Assembly: GCA_013400975.1 (NCBI GenBank)
Contig: WBMZ01000392.1
Coordinates: 62,001-126,000, forward strand
Direction: 5' to 3'
DNA from: Atrichornis clamosus
Lineage: Eukaryota; Chordata; Aves; Passeriformes; Menuridae
Length of the DNA stretch: 64,000 bases
This document shows positions 46,806 to 61,800 of this stretch, in pieces. The position numbers and the translations under genes are program-made. Positions within the stretch are counted from its first letter, which is position 1. Each line of letters begins with the position of its first letter. The notes beneath the pieces were generated by a model. That model was not told the origin of the DNA, searched no databases, and worked only from the letters and a program-made list of their open reading frames with translations.

Positions 46806-49800
46806 TAATTTACCTGCCCTTTATTGCTTCAGAAGATAGTCAAAAGTTTTTCTGTCACCTTGGTTACCACTGAATGTCTCAGAGCAAGAACTAAAGAAAT
46901 TATTTCCAAAAAGTGTTTGGAATTTGCTCTATTCTGTTACCATTTAAAGTCAATAAAAAAATACTCTTGACAGTCATAGTGGTGGGGTCATGGCAGCACA
47001 GGGAATTGAAATTCTTCCCATCCTTAAAGCTCTACACATACTATAATGGCAATGGGATCAAACCCCAGATTTCCAGTCACTTGTTCAGCAGTAACAAGTT
47101 TTCTGTAATCAAGAAATTTCTGAAACATAGGCATGTATCCAACACGTAATTCATACAAACACAAACTTTTTTTAAATCTTGCCAAGCTTTTAGTGTCAGT
47201 AAAATTTCCCTGCAGTGAGAAACACCAATTTAATTAAATGTTGCGTGAAACTATTTCTTTTCCTCTGTTGTACATTTGCTGACTATTAATGCATCCTCTG
47301 TTATTCAACTCCAGGTAAACAGACATCTCTATTTAGCTCTATTTAGCTTTCTCAATGCAACCAATTTGATTTTTATAACTCTATCATGATTGATATAACT
47401 CTTTTCTTTGCCAAAAAAACTTTTCTAGCCTCTTCAATTCCTTGTTACCCTGACTGATGTGTTCCCTCCATGTTTTTAGACCCTCAAATTTCTGTTTTTA
47501 ATTTCTTAAAGGCAAGACAATTGAAACAAAAGACAAGAGGGTTGAAACCACTGTGGAGACAGTTAATTCTTCATTTTAAGCAGTTCCTCCCTCTTCAGTT
47601 TTATGTTTCTCATTAACAAGAGGTTTTTAACTGTTTTTTATTTTCCCTAGAAGGACTATTTTGATTTCAAAGCTGATGTATGTACATGGACACACCTGAG
47701 ACTGCCCATTACATTTATCACCTTGGTATGTGATGTAATTATTTAAGAGTAAATAGGAACATTACATATTCTACCTTGGCTAACCTAACCACTTCCATCA
47801 GCTGATTTTGCCAACTCCACATTTCCCTTTAGCCTATTGACTTCATTAGGTGGGTAATAATTGTAGCTAATTAAGAGCAACTATTCCAGATAGTCCATTT
47901 ATCTGCTTGATCTTGTGCTAAGGTCTGACAGTTATTATTTCTGTTGGCTTATTATCTCTTTGGGAAAGCTTTTTCCTTGAGAATGTGGGCTCTGAGGAGA
48001 GCTGAAGGATGGAGGTGAAGAGTCTTTGCTTACACAGATCATAAACCAAGTCTTAATAGGATGTGAGGATGTTCAGGCACTTCAAAGCCTGCACGCTATA
48101 AAAATACACATTGGTCTGAATAGCTTTACAGTCAGAGAAATATAGCAAATTGAATTGTTTCCCTGTAGGAAATATTAATAATTTGTTTTCAACCCACACT
48201 GATGAAATTTTGACATCTCAACTATTTGCACATAAAAGAAAATGGAAAACAATCTCAATGTGGAAATATTGGACTGCAAAATGTTTTGTTTCTTGATCAA
48301 AAAGAAGATGATTAATCTCTAAAGGCTGATGAATTTGGCATTCAAAAATTTCTACAATACTTATGAAAACTGGAAATATTAGTGTTGGGTTTGTTTTTCT
48401 TAGGTTGAAAAGTTTTTTAAAATATTCTATTTGAAATATTCTATAACTAAAGTTATAGGGAAAACACCCTGTTTTGTTTTGTGGTGTTTTTTCTTTCCTT
48501 TTTTAAAAAATTTGTTTCTTTGATATTCTAGATTTTTAAGGATAAGATTCAGTCAAAAGGTTTTAGATATCTTCTCTCCTACTATCTTTTCTAGAAAAAA
48601 AAAAAAAAACTTCTTTGAGACAACTCTTTCTTGGTTCACTGAAAATATAAAGGACATTCATGTGAGTGCATCCATGAAAATGCCCTTCCTGAAGCATGCC
48701 AGAGAAGAGGCATTTTGAAGAGATGTGCATTTTAGAGAGATGCCATGTTTCTGCCTGAACTCAGAAATTCACTGGTTTTCATTTAATAACCTTGGTCCAG
48801 GGATTATTTCTGACATGATGGCTAACACATTTTCTTAACTGTTTACAGTTTTCATTTACATTAAAATACTTTTGTTAAATTATGGTAGAGCTGTCTTTAT
48901 TTGCTGCTGTTAACTTCATATAAGGGAAAATATAAGAGAAAACCTTGTTTCAGTGTAAAAATGGAGCCTAAAACCATGGAAATAGGAAACAAAATCTTGG
49001 TTTTGATTTCAAGTAAACGTCTGTGGAACTGGAGAATCTTTTTATACAACAGCCACGAAAACTAAAAATTGATGAAATTAAATGTTTGAATTACCTTGTC
49101 TTATTTGAATTACCTTAGTTTATTGGGATGACAGAGTTGTGTGGCAAAATACATGTCACGTTTCAGATTTCAGGAGGGCTCCGTCTCCTCTCTGCCACCA
49201 CAGGCAGGTAGCCCATGATGTCCTCACCCTCACTGCAGGCTTGGCTTGTAGAAGTCATTAGGAAGAATAGTCTGCTGTGTTAGGCACAAACGCTTCTTTT
49301 GGATCGTGTGACTACATGAAATGGAAACTGGAGCTTTGAAAAACATTGCCCTATTATCTGACATTTTATCTGACAACAAACAATAGGTTTATCCTCCATA
49401 AATTGATGTCTGATACCAACGGAGTCTACATATATATGTGTTTACAGATTTTGGTTGAATTGCACTGAACTTTTGCGTATGCCAAAAAATAAATATTTTA
49501 GTTAAACTTTTTTTACCCTTCCCCCCATTTTTTTTCTGCCTAAATTTTGCCTGTTCAAATTACTGAATTACTTCATGCTGGCAGGCAACTTTCCACTCAT
49601 CCTGGAAGTGGCAGGTTTGTGCTGATAACAGTTGGAATGACAGGCACCAGATGAAGCACAAGGATACTTGTACCACAGTGCTGTCCTCCAGCAGAGTCAT
49701 CTGAGACTTTGGAAATGGATTTTGCATTTCTAGTGAGGATACGAGGATACCAGATCAAGGAAACCAGATCAGAAATGACTGAAGAATTTGGTCAAAGAGT

Positions 49801-52681
49801 AAGCTATAATTAGTATTTTCCTTTTTCTTCACTCTACGTTCAGGTTGCAGCTACCATGCTTTCAGGCGTTAGCAAACTGCACAGAGAAATAATATCAAGA
49901 AGACATTTTATATTTTAAATTAACATTGACCTTTCATTCACCTTTCAATCTTCTTGGGTTACCCAACTTCATATGAGAAGTGTTCATCTGCCTTGCTTCT
50001 ATCCCCCTGCATTGGTTGTGTAATTGGAAAAAGCCAGTACAACTGCACTTCTGTGGATTGGGTTCAGTTGCTCTTACTGACAACAGTGTAGGATATTGCT
50101 ATATATTGCAGTTTAGAAAATCACTTGTATACGAGGGCCTTTCATAAAGATCAATTTTGAAAGCTCTTCTGTAACTGCATGGAGTAGATGGGTTGAAATG
50201 TACACATTTTGCAGTCAGGCTAAGGGAACTGGTGAAGACTGTGGTAATCCAGACTGGGTCAGAGGAATTTTAGCAACAGCAGTGTAAACAGTTCTCTGCC
50301 AAACTCTACCCAAGCAACATGACTCTGACTTCATGTTTCAAAACATATTCAATGCCTGATTCCTACTCATTGTCTCTCATATTCCATTTCTGGAAATATG
50401 GAACCTTTTCCCAACAAAATAGACTTTCCAGTGAAAACTGGGTGGAACATCAGGTTCCACTTTGATTTTCTGAGATATTTAACTATTACACTCCAAATGA
50501 AAGTAAGGGTAAATAGAAATGAAGGCATCTGCCATAGGCTACAAGTCAAAAACTAACACACTTTCACAGTTCAAGTCCTGGTGCCTCAATTACTGTTTCT
50601 ACATGAGAAGCAAACATTTCTCTGAATGCTTTGCCTCTTGAGGAATGTAAGTTTTATCAGAATTGATTAAAATCTATAGATATTTAGGAGACCAGTAATG
50701 TGCCTCTTTCTCCTAAATCAGAGTTGAAATCACAGATCTCTTTTTATTATATTTCAAACTCAAGCTGGATTCTCCTCTGTGGGAATTTGCTTAAGGAAAA
50801 CATTGTAAATTTGCCATCTGTTGGATTAAACCACTTCATTCCCAGACCCAGAGTCCCTCATTGCCTCCTTGTCTCCTGCCTTCCTGCAGTACCTTGCAGC
50901 ACATTTCAAAGGCTAAAAGCGCAACTCTGAAACTTTACCCCAGAAACCAAACAATATTCCCTAACACAACAGGTTCTACTTTAGGGGCAAGTCCCTTTGG
51001 TTCTAATTCCCGTGCATGCTTGTTTTTATTCTCTTCTCCTATCCTGGGACTAGACATGGGTGTCCATCATGTCTCTCCATGATTTATCATTGTTTCACTT
51101 CTGAAACCTTGAGTGCTCTTCAGCAGATGTGAGAGCCTCAGCTCACTTGCCCTCTGACCCACAGAGAAATCCTGAATATACAGAAGCAGATAATATGTGT
51201 CAACAGCAGGCTTGAAGGTGTGTGTTTAACAATCAGCAACTAAACCTGTAGAGGCTTCTAATTGAATTGCTAAAATCACACAAGGGAGGGCTGGCCATTG
51301 AAACACCATTCCCACCAAAGTTGTTTTTCTACTCCTAGGGCTTCCCTTTTTAAATGTTTTCATTTTCCTGGCAGCAATTCTATTCCCTATAACTGCAGTT
51401 TCTCTTCAGTGGTTATTCAAATTAAGCAGTTTGATTAAAATTTTTTGCTGTTAAGCTCCGGAGTTTTCAGTTGTGTAGATGTTAGGGGATACTGGGAGAA
51501 GGGGAAACTCTGGAGTCCCTGGAGAAGAGCTTCCTTCCTCAACTGGCTGACACTGAGGCCAATTCAGATCTTTTTTTCTAAGCAACACACTTCAACAATG
51601 GAACTGTCTTTAGTCAGAGACCATACCGGAAATGAATGTCTGCTGTTCCCATGGGCCACAGCCTGTGACCACAGTCCTACATAGACCTAGTACTGACTGC
51701 AGCTCTGCTCTGGCCTCTGGGTGCCAGGAGTGCCAGGAGTGCTCCGGTGGAAATCGTGATGCCAGTGGTCTCTGTGCCTGTGCATTTGACTCAGAACACA
51801 GAAGTTTATATACTTTCTTAGTCTGAATATTTGACCAGTTAAATTTAGGACTGTCTCATTACAAAACACAGATATTTGTGATTCTTCTGTGCATCCACTT
51901 CTTTGAACTGGGCCCATAACCCTTTCCCCCACTTTCCCTCTGGCTTAGGATGAGAGGCATTTTGTTCTTATATGACAGTTTCAAGGAACCCTTAAAATGA
52001 TAATTTAGTGGCAGCACTAGAGCCTGTCAGTTATAATAAAATCCATAGGCAAAACTCCAGAAAATGTTTAACAGCAGAGTTCAGGTTGGTGTCATCTAAA
52101 TTATCCTATGGAAGTCATTTCTCTGCAAATGCATTGTAAGGATGGGTTCTTGCACACTTGCTGCTAATGTTTTGACTGCTGAAATCTGCTTATTGGTCTT
52201 TGTTTCAATTAGCCGATGTTGTCAGCTTTCCAGGAGTGAAAAGTTGTGCAATTGCAGCGGGTACAGCCACACAAGGGAATTCAGACACTTCTGCATGGAA
52301 ATGAGACATGGATGAGTACACCCACCAAAGCCTGTGGGGTTCATCTCTGGCAGAGTTTCAATGCAGACAGGACACAGAGCCACACTAAGGGATAACACAA
52401 ATTCAGTCTCCAGGCGTTCATTCCTGCTATGATTTGGACATTTCTTCACCTCTACTGATGAATATGGCTGGACTCAAACTCTGTGAACACACAGTAAGCA
52501 CATGACAGCTTAACCTTCAAAATCACCACACACACACTGCATCACCAGTGAAGGTGCCAGATAACTGGACTACAGTCTTTTTGGTTTTCACTGCTAATTC
52601 TTGAATTAATAAAAGAGTAAACACTGCATATTTTTTTAAAGACCAAAGTGAGATTAGGATATTGGAATTAAAAAGATAAAA

Positions 52682-52775
52682 AATCATAGAATCACAGAAT
52701 GGTTGAGGTTGGAAGGGTCCTCTGGAGGTCATCTTAGCTACTCTCCCACTCAAGTGGGGTAACATAGAACAGGTG
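52682..52775 (-). mobile_element. CR1 LINE 3' tip
   Basis: AATCATAGAATCACAGAATG then GTTGAGGTTGGAAGGGTCCT, CTGGAGGTCATCTTAGC and CTCAAGTGGGGTAACATAGA: the reverse complement of an avian CR1 3' tip, so the element is on the minus strand, in the same sense as CHRM2. Only about 95 bases remain. Confidence 0.9.
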
Positions 52776-52860
52776 ACCTGTTTGAATGTTTAACTGACTT
52801 TTTTTTGAAGGTTTTTGGTTGAATTTGCAGTAGGTGACCCTCCAAGTGCTTAACTGAATT
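52771..52860. repeat. Imperfect direct repeat after the CR1 tip
   Basis: AGGTGACCTGTTTGAATGTT followed by TAACTGAC (from 52771) recurs as AGGTGACCCTCCAAGTGCTT followed by TAACTGAA (from 52832), 61 bases apart. Weak but suggestive of a local duplication. Confidence 0.4.
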
Positions 52861-55800
52861 TAGATAAGCATCCAAGAGCTCATAATTCTGACTGAAGAGA
52901 AATTGACTTTCTCTGAAACTTGGTAAACAAATCCTACTGAAAAATCTCATGAAAATCACTTATTCTGTCACAATGAAATAAAATGCAGTAGAAGTTAATT
53001 TACTGAATAGATCTCCAATTTGTTTACCAGAATTTGAAAAGTAGCTACCCTTACTCATTGAAATTTTGAACACTTTTTAATTTGCTATTTCTAAGAATTC
53101 CTATTTCTTCTGTTCTTTGAACTAAATTGATGAGAACAGTCATTATTGTGCTCTCTTGATATTTTCTTGTATGGTTAAATAACAAAAGGACAAATTCCCA
53201 CATGAGCCAAATATTTTCATAAATGAAATTCGATTTAGTTCAAATTTTAGGTTAATATTAAAGTTATTTCTCATTTTAGATACACCATTTATTTCCACTA
53301 ACCAAACACCAATCTGAGCTTTTACCTCAACAAGAATAATTTTTTGGGCAGCTTATGAATTGAGAAGGAGTTACAGTTCATTAGTGTTCTCCTGTATTCA
53401 CAACCACAACTTTCTTCAAGTTTCAATTACTTTCAGGTAACAGAGTTCATGACCAAACAGTGATTCTAATGGAGAGATTAATCTAAGTCTCCAGTGTGTA
53501 TAGATAGCACAGCTGCTCTGAATGTGAAACAGGGGAGGGGAAAGGCACAGAAAACGACCCTGTCTCATACCTGCATGAATGCCTTGAGAGTGCTATTAAT
53601 GCTTCAGAACCCAATGGAAAGCAACAAGGTGAGGAGTTGCAGGGTGCCTGTAGAAGCTGATATTAAACACATCAAAGCCCTGAAGTGTGTAGAGTTTTTA
53701 ACACTCTGCTTGTCTGAACTGACGGCAGTACTTCTTAAATCTGTTTCAGGACAAGAAACCAGGACTAAACAGATATCTTCCTTGCTTTGGGATCAGACAC
53801 CTAGCAGCCCTGGAGTGTATTCCTTTAAAATTTTCAAGGCCAAGTAACCTGCTAAGATAAAGCAGAATAACTGCATTGTGGCTTTAATTCAATTATTCCA
53901 GTCCCTGAGCATCTTGCCCTTGAATACTTGAAGAAGGAAGCTCTTCCCTCTCAATGAGTTTATCAACTAAATAGATAGGATGGAAGAAAGGAAATATTAC
54001 TGTCTGCATTAAAACTTAACTTATTATAGGCAAGTAATTAAGGGATAAAATCATAGAGCACTACATTTTTTTTTCATCAAGAAATCTATGCAGCAGAGTA
54101 AGGAAGACATCAGGACCACGGGTACAGTATTTTAATTGACATGATCAGTCACAAAAAAGTAGTGGCTTAGAATAGCCCTTGTGCTTGGTGTCCCCTGAAA
54201 GGACTTTCCATGGTTCAAGGCTGGTATAAAAGAGATTTGTGGTCTGTGCTTCCTCCTTGAAGAGGAGAAGAAAGGTGACAGAAGCAGACTTCTACTATAG
54301 TTAATCTGCATTGAGAAATTCCCTTTGAGCATAAGCAGTGAGGACACCAATCTTTTTCACAAGTTGTGTGAATTAAAATAAAAAAAGAAAACAGTTCTCA
54401 GTGAATTTGCCAAAGGAAAGCCTGGAAAGACTGTGACCAACTAGAGTTTGGAACCCAGTTTTTAGCATGTTTGTAGCCTTCTTGTTCATGAAATTGCCCT
54501 TCCTACATATTTCATTTCTTCTATCTTTATTTCTAGTTATGGGAATACCATGTCAATATTTTTAGGTAATATATAAAAAAAAGAAGCTTGACCACATCTT
54601 GTAGATCAAATAAATCAAATACAGATACAAAGGAACCAGGTGTTACAAGAACAGTCCTATGATACAGTTAGAGATTTCTTAGTCACTACTGTATTTGTGT
54701 CCTAATATTCTTCAATGCAGCTTCCCTTTGATTTAGACCACAAGAACATAAATTTTGATCTCTGCTCCATGCTCTTCCTAGTGAACATTTGATTTGGTTA
54801 TATCTGCTTATACTTAAACTCTAATTAAACTCTTTTAAATTTCCTCTTGACTTCTTTTTTTCCCTTCACTTCCAGGCATTGACCCTGTTATCAATGTTAT
54901 CTTATGTACTGATAGGTGCATTCTTTATAGCAATCTGAAATACCTCACTAGAGCCAAGTTATATTTTGACTATCCCATTTCTTCTACTTGATCCTGCATG
55001 TAATTATGGGCTTAAATGATGGAAACTCGTCCTAAAGGGGATAAAACTTCCTGAATTGCAGTTCATTTCAGTTCACTTGCATCGATTTCTTGCACAGAGG
55101 GTCTATATCTGGCATGTTATATCCCACTTCTCAGAAGGAAACCATTCTGTTTGAGGGCAGCTTTGATAGTCTTTGTAGAGGTTTTTATTCCGTGCTGAAA
55201 CTGAACTAGGATCCTCCAAATGTTCCTACAGAAGAGAAACTGCGCCAGAAAGCTATTAACAGGCCAGGATGCCTTTGATTCAGGAAGCCTGCTAAGTTTA
55301 TTAACTATTGTCCCTCTATGATTCTAGCTGCTGACATTATGGAGCTATTATGTGACTCTGAGGAGTCACAGACCAAATGCACAATGAATCACAAGGTATT
55401 ACTCCTTTTCAAACGTGAACTGGTATGAGAACCATCCTGCCAGAACCCCTCACTGCAGTTTGCATGGAAAATGTTGGTACCAACATCTCTCTCAGCATTC
55501 CTTCTTGTCCAGGAAGGGAGTTTCTCTTCTCGAGATGAACAGTAGGCAGTCTTTACCTACCAGTAAATTTCAAAATATTCTGAATTGCAAAAATGAATAA
55601 GCAATTAAGGGGTAACCCAGAGTCAGGTGTTAGCGGTTCGAGAGCATCACAACTGCTTGAATACCCCTGATGTACAAAAGCCTCACTTTTTAAATGATCA
55701 CACCACCTAAAAGGGCAAAGAAGAGAAGGAGAAGAGGAGATTAGGAAGGAAAGCCTCTTTCCCACAGAAAAATAATACCAGCTAAGCACAAGGATAAAAT

Positions 55801-58800
55801 ACCATGGCCCTGCCAGTGACCCACAATGGTCAGGAGCTGGGTCTGAATTTGAATGAAGCAAGTATAGTTTTGTGTTCTACCTCATGGTGAGTGTTCCCAG
55901 TACAGGAGGGGGAAAGAATGTGCTCATCAAAATGTGTAGGAACCTTGCAAAAATTGGGGTTTGGAATTGTGACATTCTCTGCAACCTCTTGTCAGGGATT
56001 TGGAAATTGTAAAACTTAAGCCCAGTGGGGCAGCCATGGATGGCTCCAGCTTATGCAGGAGCTGTCTTCTGCTGGCTGTTGAGCAGTGTCACTGCTGGGG
56101 TGTCTGAAAGCTGGGTGGATACTCCAGAGGAACCACAGAATGGGACATAAACCACGGACCTCTCCGTCCAGCCTTCTGTTTGATATTTGCAGGGCAGGGA
56201 CCAGCTTTACCAGTCTTCCCAGGTGGTCTGTGTTGGAAGATGAATTCTTCCCGAAAAGAATATGACACCTGACTGCAGTGGTTGCCATGAGAGATAAATG
56301 CTGTGGTCAGTAAGATAACTCATTGCCTCATTTACCCACTCATGTCACTGGAAATGTCTGATAAACTGCCATTCCTTGGGGAGAAATGAATGGCTGGGAA
56401 GGAAAGTGGCCAAGCTCAACAGCACAAATGATATAATTGTAGAGCATGCTAAAGAGGTATTATTAAGTGAAGTGGGCTGGATGATTTACTTCAAATCTGC
56501 TCAGTGAAAATTTCTCACCGAGAGACGTGGGACAATGCCAAGGTTAATTATCTGCATGGCTTGTCCATAGCAAACACTCCCTGCATAGACATCTATCTGC
56601 TCCTTAGAAATAGAGAAACTACAGAGTGGAATCAGAGAGAAAGACTGAAAGGCCAAACTCTCTGTTTCATTCATTCAATACAAAAATATAATATTTTATA
56701 TTGCCACGTGATACTGATGAAATGATGAAGTTAATAGAGTGTAAGGAGAACAGCACACCATCTCCTACATGGAGTTTGCATTTTAAAGCACCATAGGGCA
56801 TATCTTTATATATAAGAAGCTTTATAAAACCTATCTAATAGGTGTTTTACAAGTCAAAATTGCTTCTGTACGATTACACTGCTCATTAAAGATGCAAAAG
56901 GTTGAACTACTCTTCCAGATTGTTTGATTTCTTAAGACAATTTGACAACACTCTTTATGGCTGGTTTCATGTTTGTCAGGGAAAATACAATCAATACTTG
57001 CAAAAGTTTCCTGAATTATAAAATTCAGTAAAATGCCAGAGACTCCATCTGGACAAGAAGGGAAAATATATTGTCTAGATTCTTTATAGTGTTAGGGAAG
57101 GAGAAGATTCATGCAGCCTATTTCACAGAGCCATTCATGTTATTCCAATGTTTATAGCAATTGTCAAATTCAGTTCTGGTTTATGAAGGTTTAAGCATAT
57201 GTAATTTATTAAGTGTCTACAACTAGTTATATATTTTGTGGGTTACCTTGTCTTCAGAAAAATTAAATTTATTATTCACATTACTTCATAGCTGATATTC
57301 ATATTAAAAGAAATGTTATCTTACAATAAATGGCTGCCTTTGAAATATGCATTGGTCATGAGGAACACAAGAATGTAGGAAGGGATGAAGACCTTGAATA
57401 TTGCTATGACAAAATTATTGAATAGATTCAGAAAGTATTTTGAAGTAATTTTAAGTTAAGAATTATTGGAGGGTTTATCTTATTGGCTTAGATATATACA
57501 AGAATTTACAAAATTGTAATGTCAATTTCTTGTTTACAAGGGCAAAAATCACTTTTTATTTTAAAATATATTTGAAAAAAAATGACTACACAAAGGAAAA
57601 CTTTGGAGTAAAATACCCCACTGAATTGGATGTAGACTGAAAATCCCTCTGTTTCTGTTACTTTTAAAGTCTTCACCAAAATGCAGAATTTGGGATTTTG
57701 ATAATTCAAATTATGATTGCTTATCATGTTAGGCCTGCCTATTTGAAATCCCCTTCCAGACAATACAAGGATAAAAGAGAATTGTGAGAAAGAAATGCAT
57801 TCCCCATGGAAAACAATGTTCCCTGTGGAGCCTGTTTTTCCAGTAGAAATTATTCTCAAGTCATACCTTAAACACACCCCTGCTGGTCAACCACGGAGAA
57901 GCCACATACTGAAAGCAAGGAAGCAGTCGGGAATGATTTGTTCTTTCAGCCTTTTGCTACAGAGGATGGTAAAATAGATGGATCTGGGAACATATAATGG
58001 TTAGGGATCCTTGGCCACATAATACACAGATTGAGCCACATCTGAGCTCTGTTTAATACACTTCTAGCTGGGGAGGGCTTGTCTCACACATTTTACCTTT
58101 GTGCAGCCCACTCAGTTCTTCCCTAAAATCGTGGTGGGTAGCAGGGTTGGCATACCTCAAGCAGGCTTCTGTGTGCAATATCTAGCATAATTTTGGCTTT
58201 TTGCTTCCATTTGAATTATACAGGGGGGCTTCCTCCAGGATGTGGAATCTTACTGCCTGCACATGTGAGCATGAAGGCCACCTCTGCACAAAGCCCCGCA
58301 CTGCAGGGCTCAGGTGAGACAACAGTATTTGCACAACAGGGTCATACTTTATATAAAGCTAAGGAAATTACCTTATAGAGATAGGCTTCATTATAAACAG
58401 TCTATTCCTTTGTCCCTTTATGTGTTCCCAAAAGTCTTCAAAGAAAATGTGGCTGCAACCAACACTAGCCCCAAGGAGGGCAAAGAATTTCCTTTTCAAT
58501 GAGCAGTGATGCCTGGAAGAGGCAGATCCTAGCCATGCCCTAAGAGGATGTGTGGTGCTGAATCATAACTGAGCTTAGTGTTTCTGGTCACAGACCCCTT
58601 CCTCTGGAAAGCCCTGTGATTAAAGACCTAATTACATTGTTTTCCCCATACTTAGTCTGTATGCCCTGACCTGACATTAGGAGTCTAATTTGTTTAAGCA
58701 AATGAAAGATGTCTGTCCCAGCTAATTTATATTTGGCAATGTTGCAGTAGAAATTTTTCAAAGACAACATTGCTTCTGTCTTCTTGCCAGAGGCAGGTAA

Positions 58801-61800
58801 ATGTGACGTGAGTGACAACCTGACTGCTGGTTCTGGCTCAAGAACCGAGAGAGTGAGGCTGAGCCCCTACTGTGGAAGCACAGGGGACGAAACATCTTGG
58901 CAGTAACAAGCATGTTGCAAACTCTCTGCACCAGCAATGTCAATGTTTCAAGGCTGTACGAAATTCAAGAAAAAAGGTCACTAAGGAAGAGTCGATTGTG
59001 GAATTTGAATGGTGCTATTCTGAGAAATTGAATCTCATAAAAAAGTTTATGTTTCTGTTTGAAGGATTGTGAGTGATATTATAGTTGGCCATTTTTCTTC
59101 TCCTCTCTTCTCTAATGATAAAAACAATATAATTCAGTTAAATTCCATTATGATTTCCCTACCAGTTGTGGCAGCCTTACCACTGCCAAATCTGTTGGCA
59201 AAATTCCATGATGCAGCTGGGGAAATCCATCAGTTATATGAGCAGAAATCTTGGTAATGCCCAGTCATAAACAGATGTAACTGCAATTGCTGAAGTGTGC
59301 TCAGGATGAGGATAGTTATCAAAGTGCAGCACTAGAAATAGTGTTGCTGTTTTAGCCGGGAGTTTTAATATCTTTTGTCTAGTCAAACCTAGTAGGAGTA
59401 GATAAATAAGTAGATATTCGAAATTCAGGAGCTAAAAAGGGACAATCCTTTTAGTTTCATGAAATTGCACAAGGCAAGGAGATCTTTCCAGAGGGAGAGT
59501 AAAATAAATGTTAACTATTATTAATAGAACTGTGAATAACCCCTCTTAAGAATAGAAAAGTGGCAGATCTGAGAAAGAAGTCCTTTCAGAAGGTCCACAC
59601 AAGTTGAAATACAGAATTTGCTTACAGGTTAATGTCCACATGTATTTCAAAGTGATGCAGTATTAGGAAAGGAGTAAAAACATCACTGGAGAAGAATGAA
59701 AGGAAAATGATTCTATAGGCCATCAGACTCTAACTTGTCCCTGTTTTTTGCACTAGTAATTTGGTATACAGTAAAAAGCATCTAGGTTTAAAGTACTAAA
59801 CCCCAGAACTGAACAGTGAGGGTAAATCAGAATTTAGGTTTCTGACACTGAAAAAGTCATTAATTGGGAATGGGCGAAAGTTGCAAATGAGAAGGAAGAA
59901 GCAGAAGAAAGATGGGAGTCTATGTTTTGTGTAGGCTCTTGTGTCACTGTTATCTGAACACAACCTCACTATAAGATGAATTTCATCTTATGTTCATCTT
60001 ATCACACTCCTGAAAATTGAAAAATGAAAACTTTACTGGACAGCGAAAATGAAAAAACCCCAACAAAACAAAACCTAGAAAAGAGAGTAGAGTGAACTAT
60101 TTATTGTCTTTTTTGGCTCCATGCAGTTAAATTTTGACATTACAGTGCATGCCTCAAATGAGCAATTGAATGATTATTTACACTTGGTGTTTTCTCTTGG
60201 GCTGTGTTCTACTGAGCTCAGCCTTCTGTGGAAGAATTAGTAAAGAATCTCCCTCCTCTGCTTTCTAGACCTTTTTCCCAACTCTCTGCCACTTAATAAC
60301 ACTCAGAATCCACATTTGGTCTCTGTTTCTAAGAGTACAGCTGAAAAACCTTTGATCTTGTGAAGGCAGTGTGGAGGTGCCACAGCCTCTGGCAAAAGCA
60401 TGTGAGGGCTGGCTGCCCTGGCCTTTCCTCCTGACACCCACAGTGTGGGCACCCTCCTCATGCACCAGCTTCGGGCCTGATCCCATATCTCAGTTGCATG
60501 ACAGGCACCACTTCCAGGCAGGAGACAAGAGGGTCCCTCCTACTCTGGTGATATGGGGAGAGAGTGCAGAGAAGGGGAGGCAGAAATAATTTAGTTATCT
60601 CTCAACTCACTCCACGTCCATTTATGAAACATCCTAGAACCAAATTGTAAGCTGGGTTATCTGCTCCAACGGTCATGACCTGCCCAAGAGGCTGTGTGGA
60701 CTACAGACTTAAGTGTATGCAGCATATGTGGTATTGGTTCCTATTCCAACTGCAATAGGAGAACTGAAAGTCATGTTATCCTTCACTTTGAGGATTGTGC
60801 CTTTATGCAGGTTTGAACCCTGCTGGTCATGTAGTGCTGCTAAATATGCAACATTTTGTTGCACTGACAATGCCTGTGCTGTGAAGCAGAGGACTTTGTT
60901 TCTCCGAGACGTCAGTCTAATAACTTTCATCAGCACCGAACAACATTGAAGGAGAAGTGTAATTTCTTTAGTTTTTTAAAAAAGATTGTCACCTTAAGGA
61001 TGTTAGAAGACAATCAGTGTCTGACTATTGTAATCGTCTTTTACAGGAGGAGTGACACGTTCCAATCAGACATCCTTTGGGGACATGACCTCTTTTATCA
61101 GAACACTTAATAGAGTGGACCACCGCTCTTAGAGGCTACCTAATGAATACAAATCTCCTTGCAAAGTAAAAGCATTCCTCTTGAAAGCCTTCTGCAGCCC
61201 CTGGACGGTTTGAACACAGGTTTTCTCTCCTGCAGCAAGTGGAACTTTACTCTGCATTTACATCTCTGGAAGTTTCTGTGTGTATTGACTACCAAAACCT
61301 CACAGCAGTATCCTGAGGCCACTGGCTGTACTTTGCTGGGTCCCCATTAGTGATAAAAGTCACTGTGAGTCTCTGGGGTCTCAGGAACTGAATTGCAATG
61401 AGTAGCTCCCCAGTCCTGGCTGAATATTGACAGCTGAGAGACTCTTCCATGCAGCATGCTGGATGTTTCTAATCTGTTTGTAGAACCTTCTGTGAGAGCA
61501 TCTGCACAGGACTGAAACCTTCACAGAAAAGAGTGAAGGCAATGGGAAGTGTCTGAAGATAGAGAAGTAAAAAGGGGGACAGCAGACTGAAGACTAAGGA
61601 AAAAGAGAGAAAAATAGGGAGGATGAAAGGCATGAGAATGAAAAGATAGAAGATTAAAGTCATGAAAGAAAGGAAAATGAGGTGTTCTGAAGCTTTTTCA
61701 GAAACAGCACAGGTTTTCTATGCAGTATTTGTACCAGTGTTGCAGCTGGTGAATTACCCCATGTTTGAATCTTCAGAAGTTTCTGTTGGTTCCTTGACAC

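Larger units (their letters stand above)
39566..52681. other. Presumed CHRM2 5' intron, distal part
   Basis: AT-rich, no gene recognised. Holds a perfect hairpin at 41603-41632, a possible CR1 relic at 46733-46805, a 10-base tandem word CTCTATTTAG near 47330, an A15-type homopolymer near 48596-48610, and a 9-base tandem word GTGCCAGGA near 51721. Nothing else was identified. Confidence 0.45.

Noticed and set aside
55300..55340. CTATGATTCTAG as a plus-strand CR1 tail
   Set aside because: Only about ten bases match and no CR1 body precedes it.
60800..60840. B-box-like GGTTTGAACCC
   Set aside because: No A box at the right distance and no cloverleaf; a chance match rather than a tRNA or SINE.
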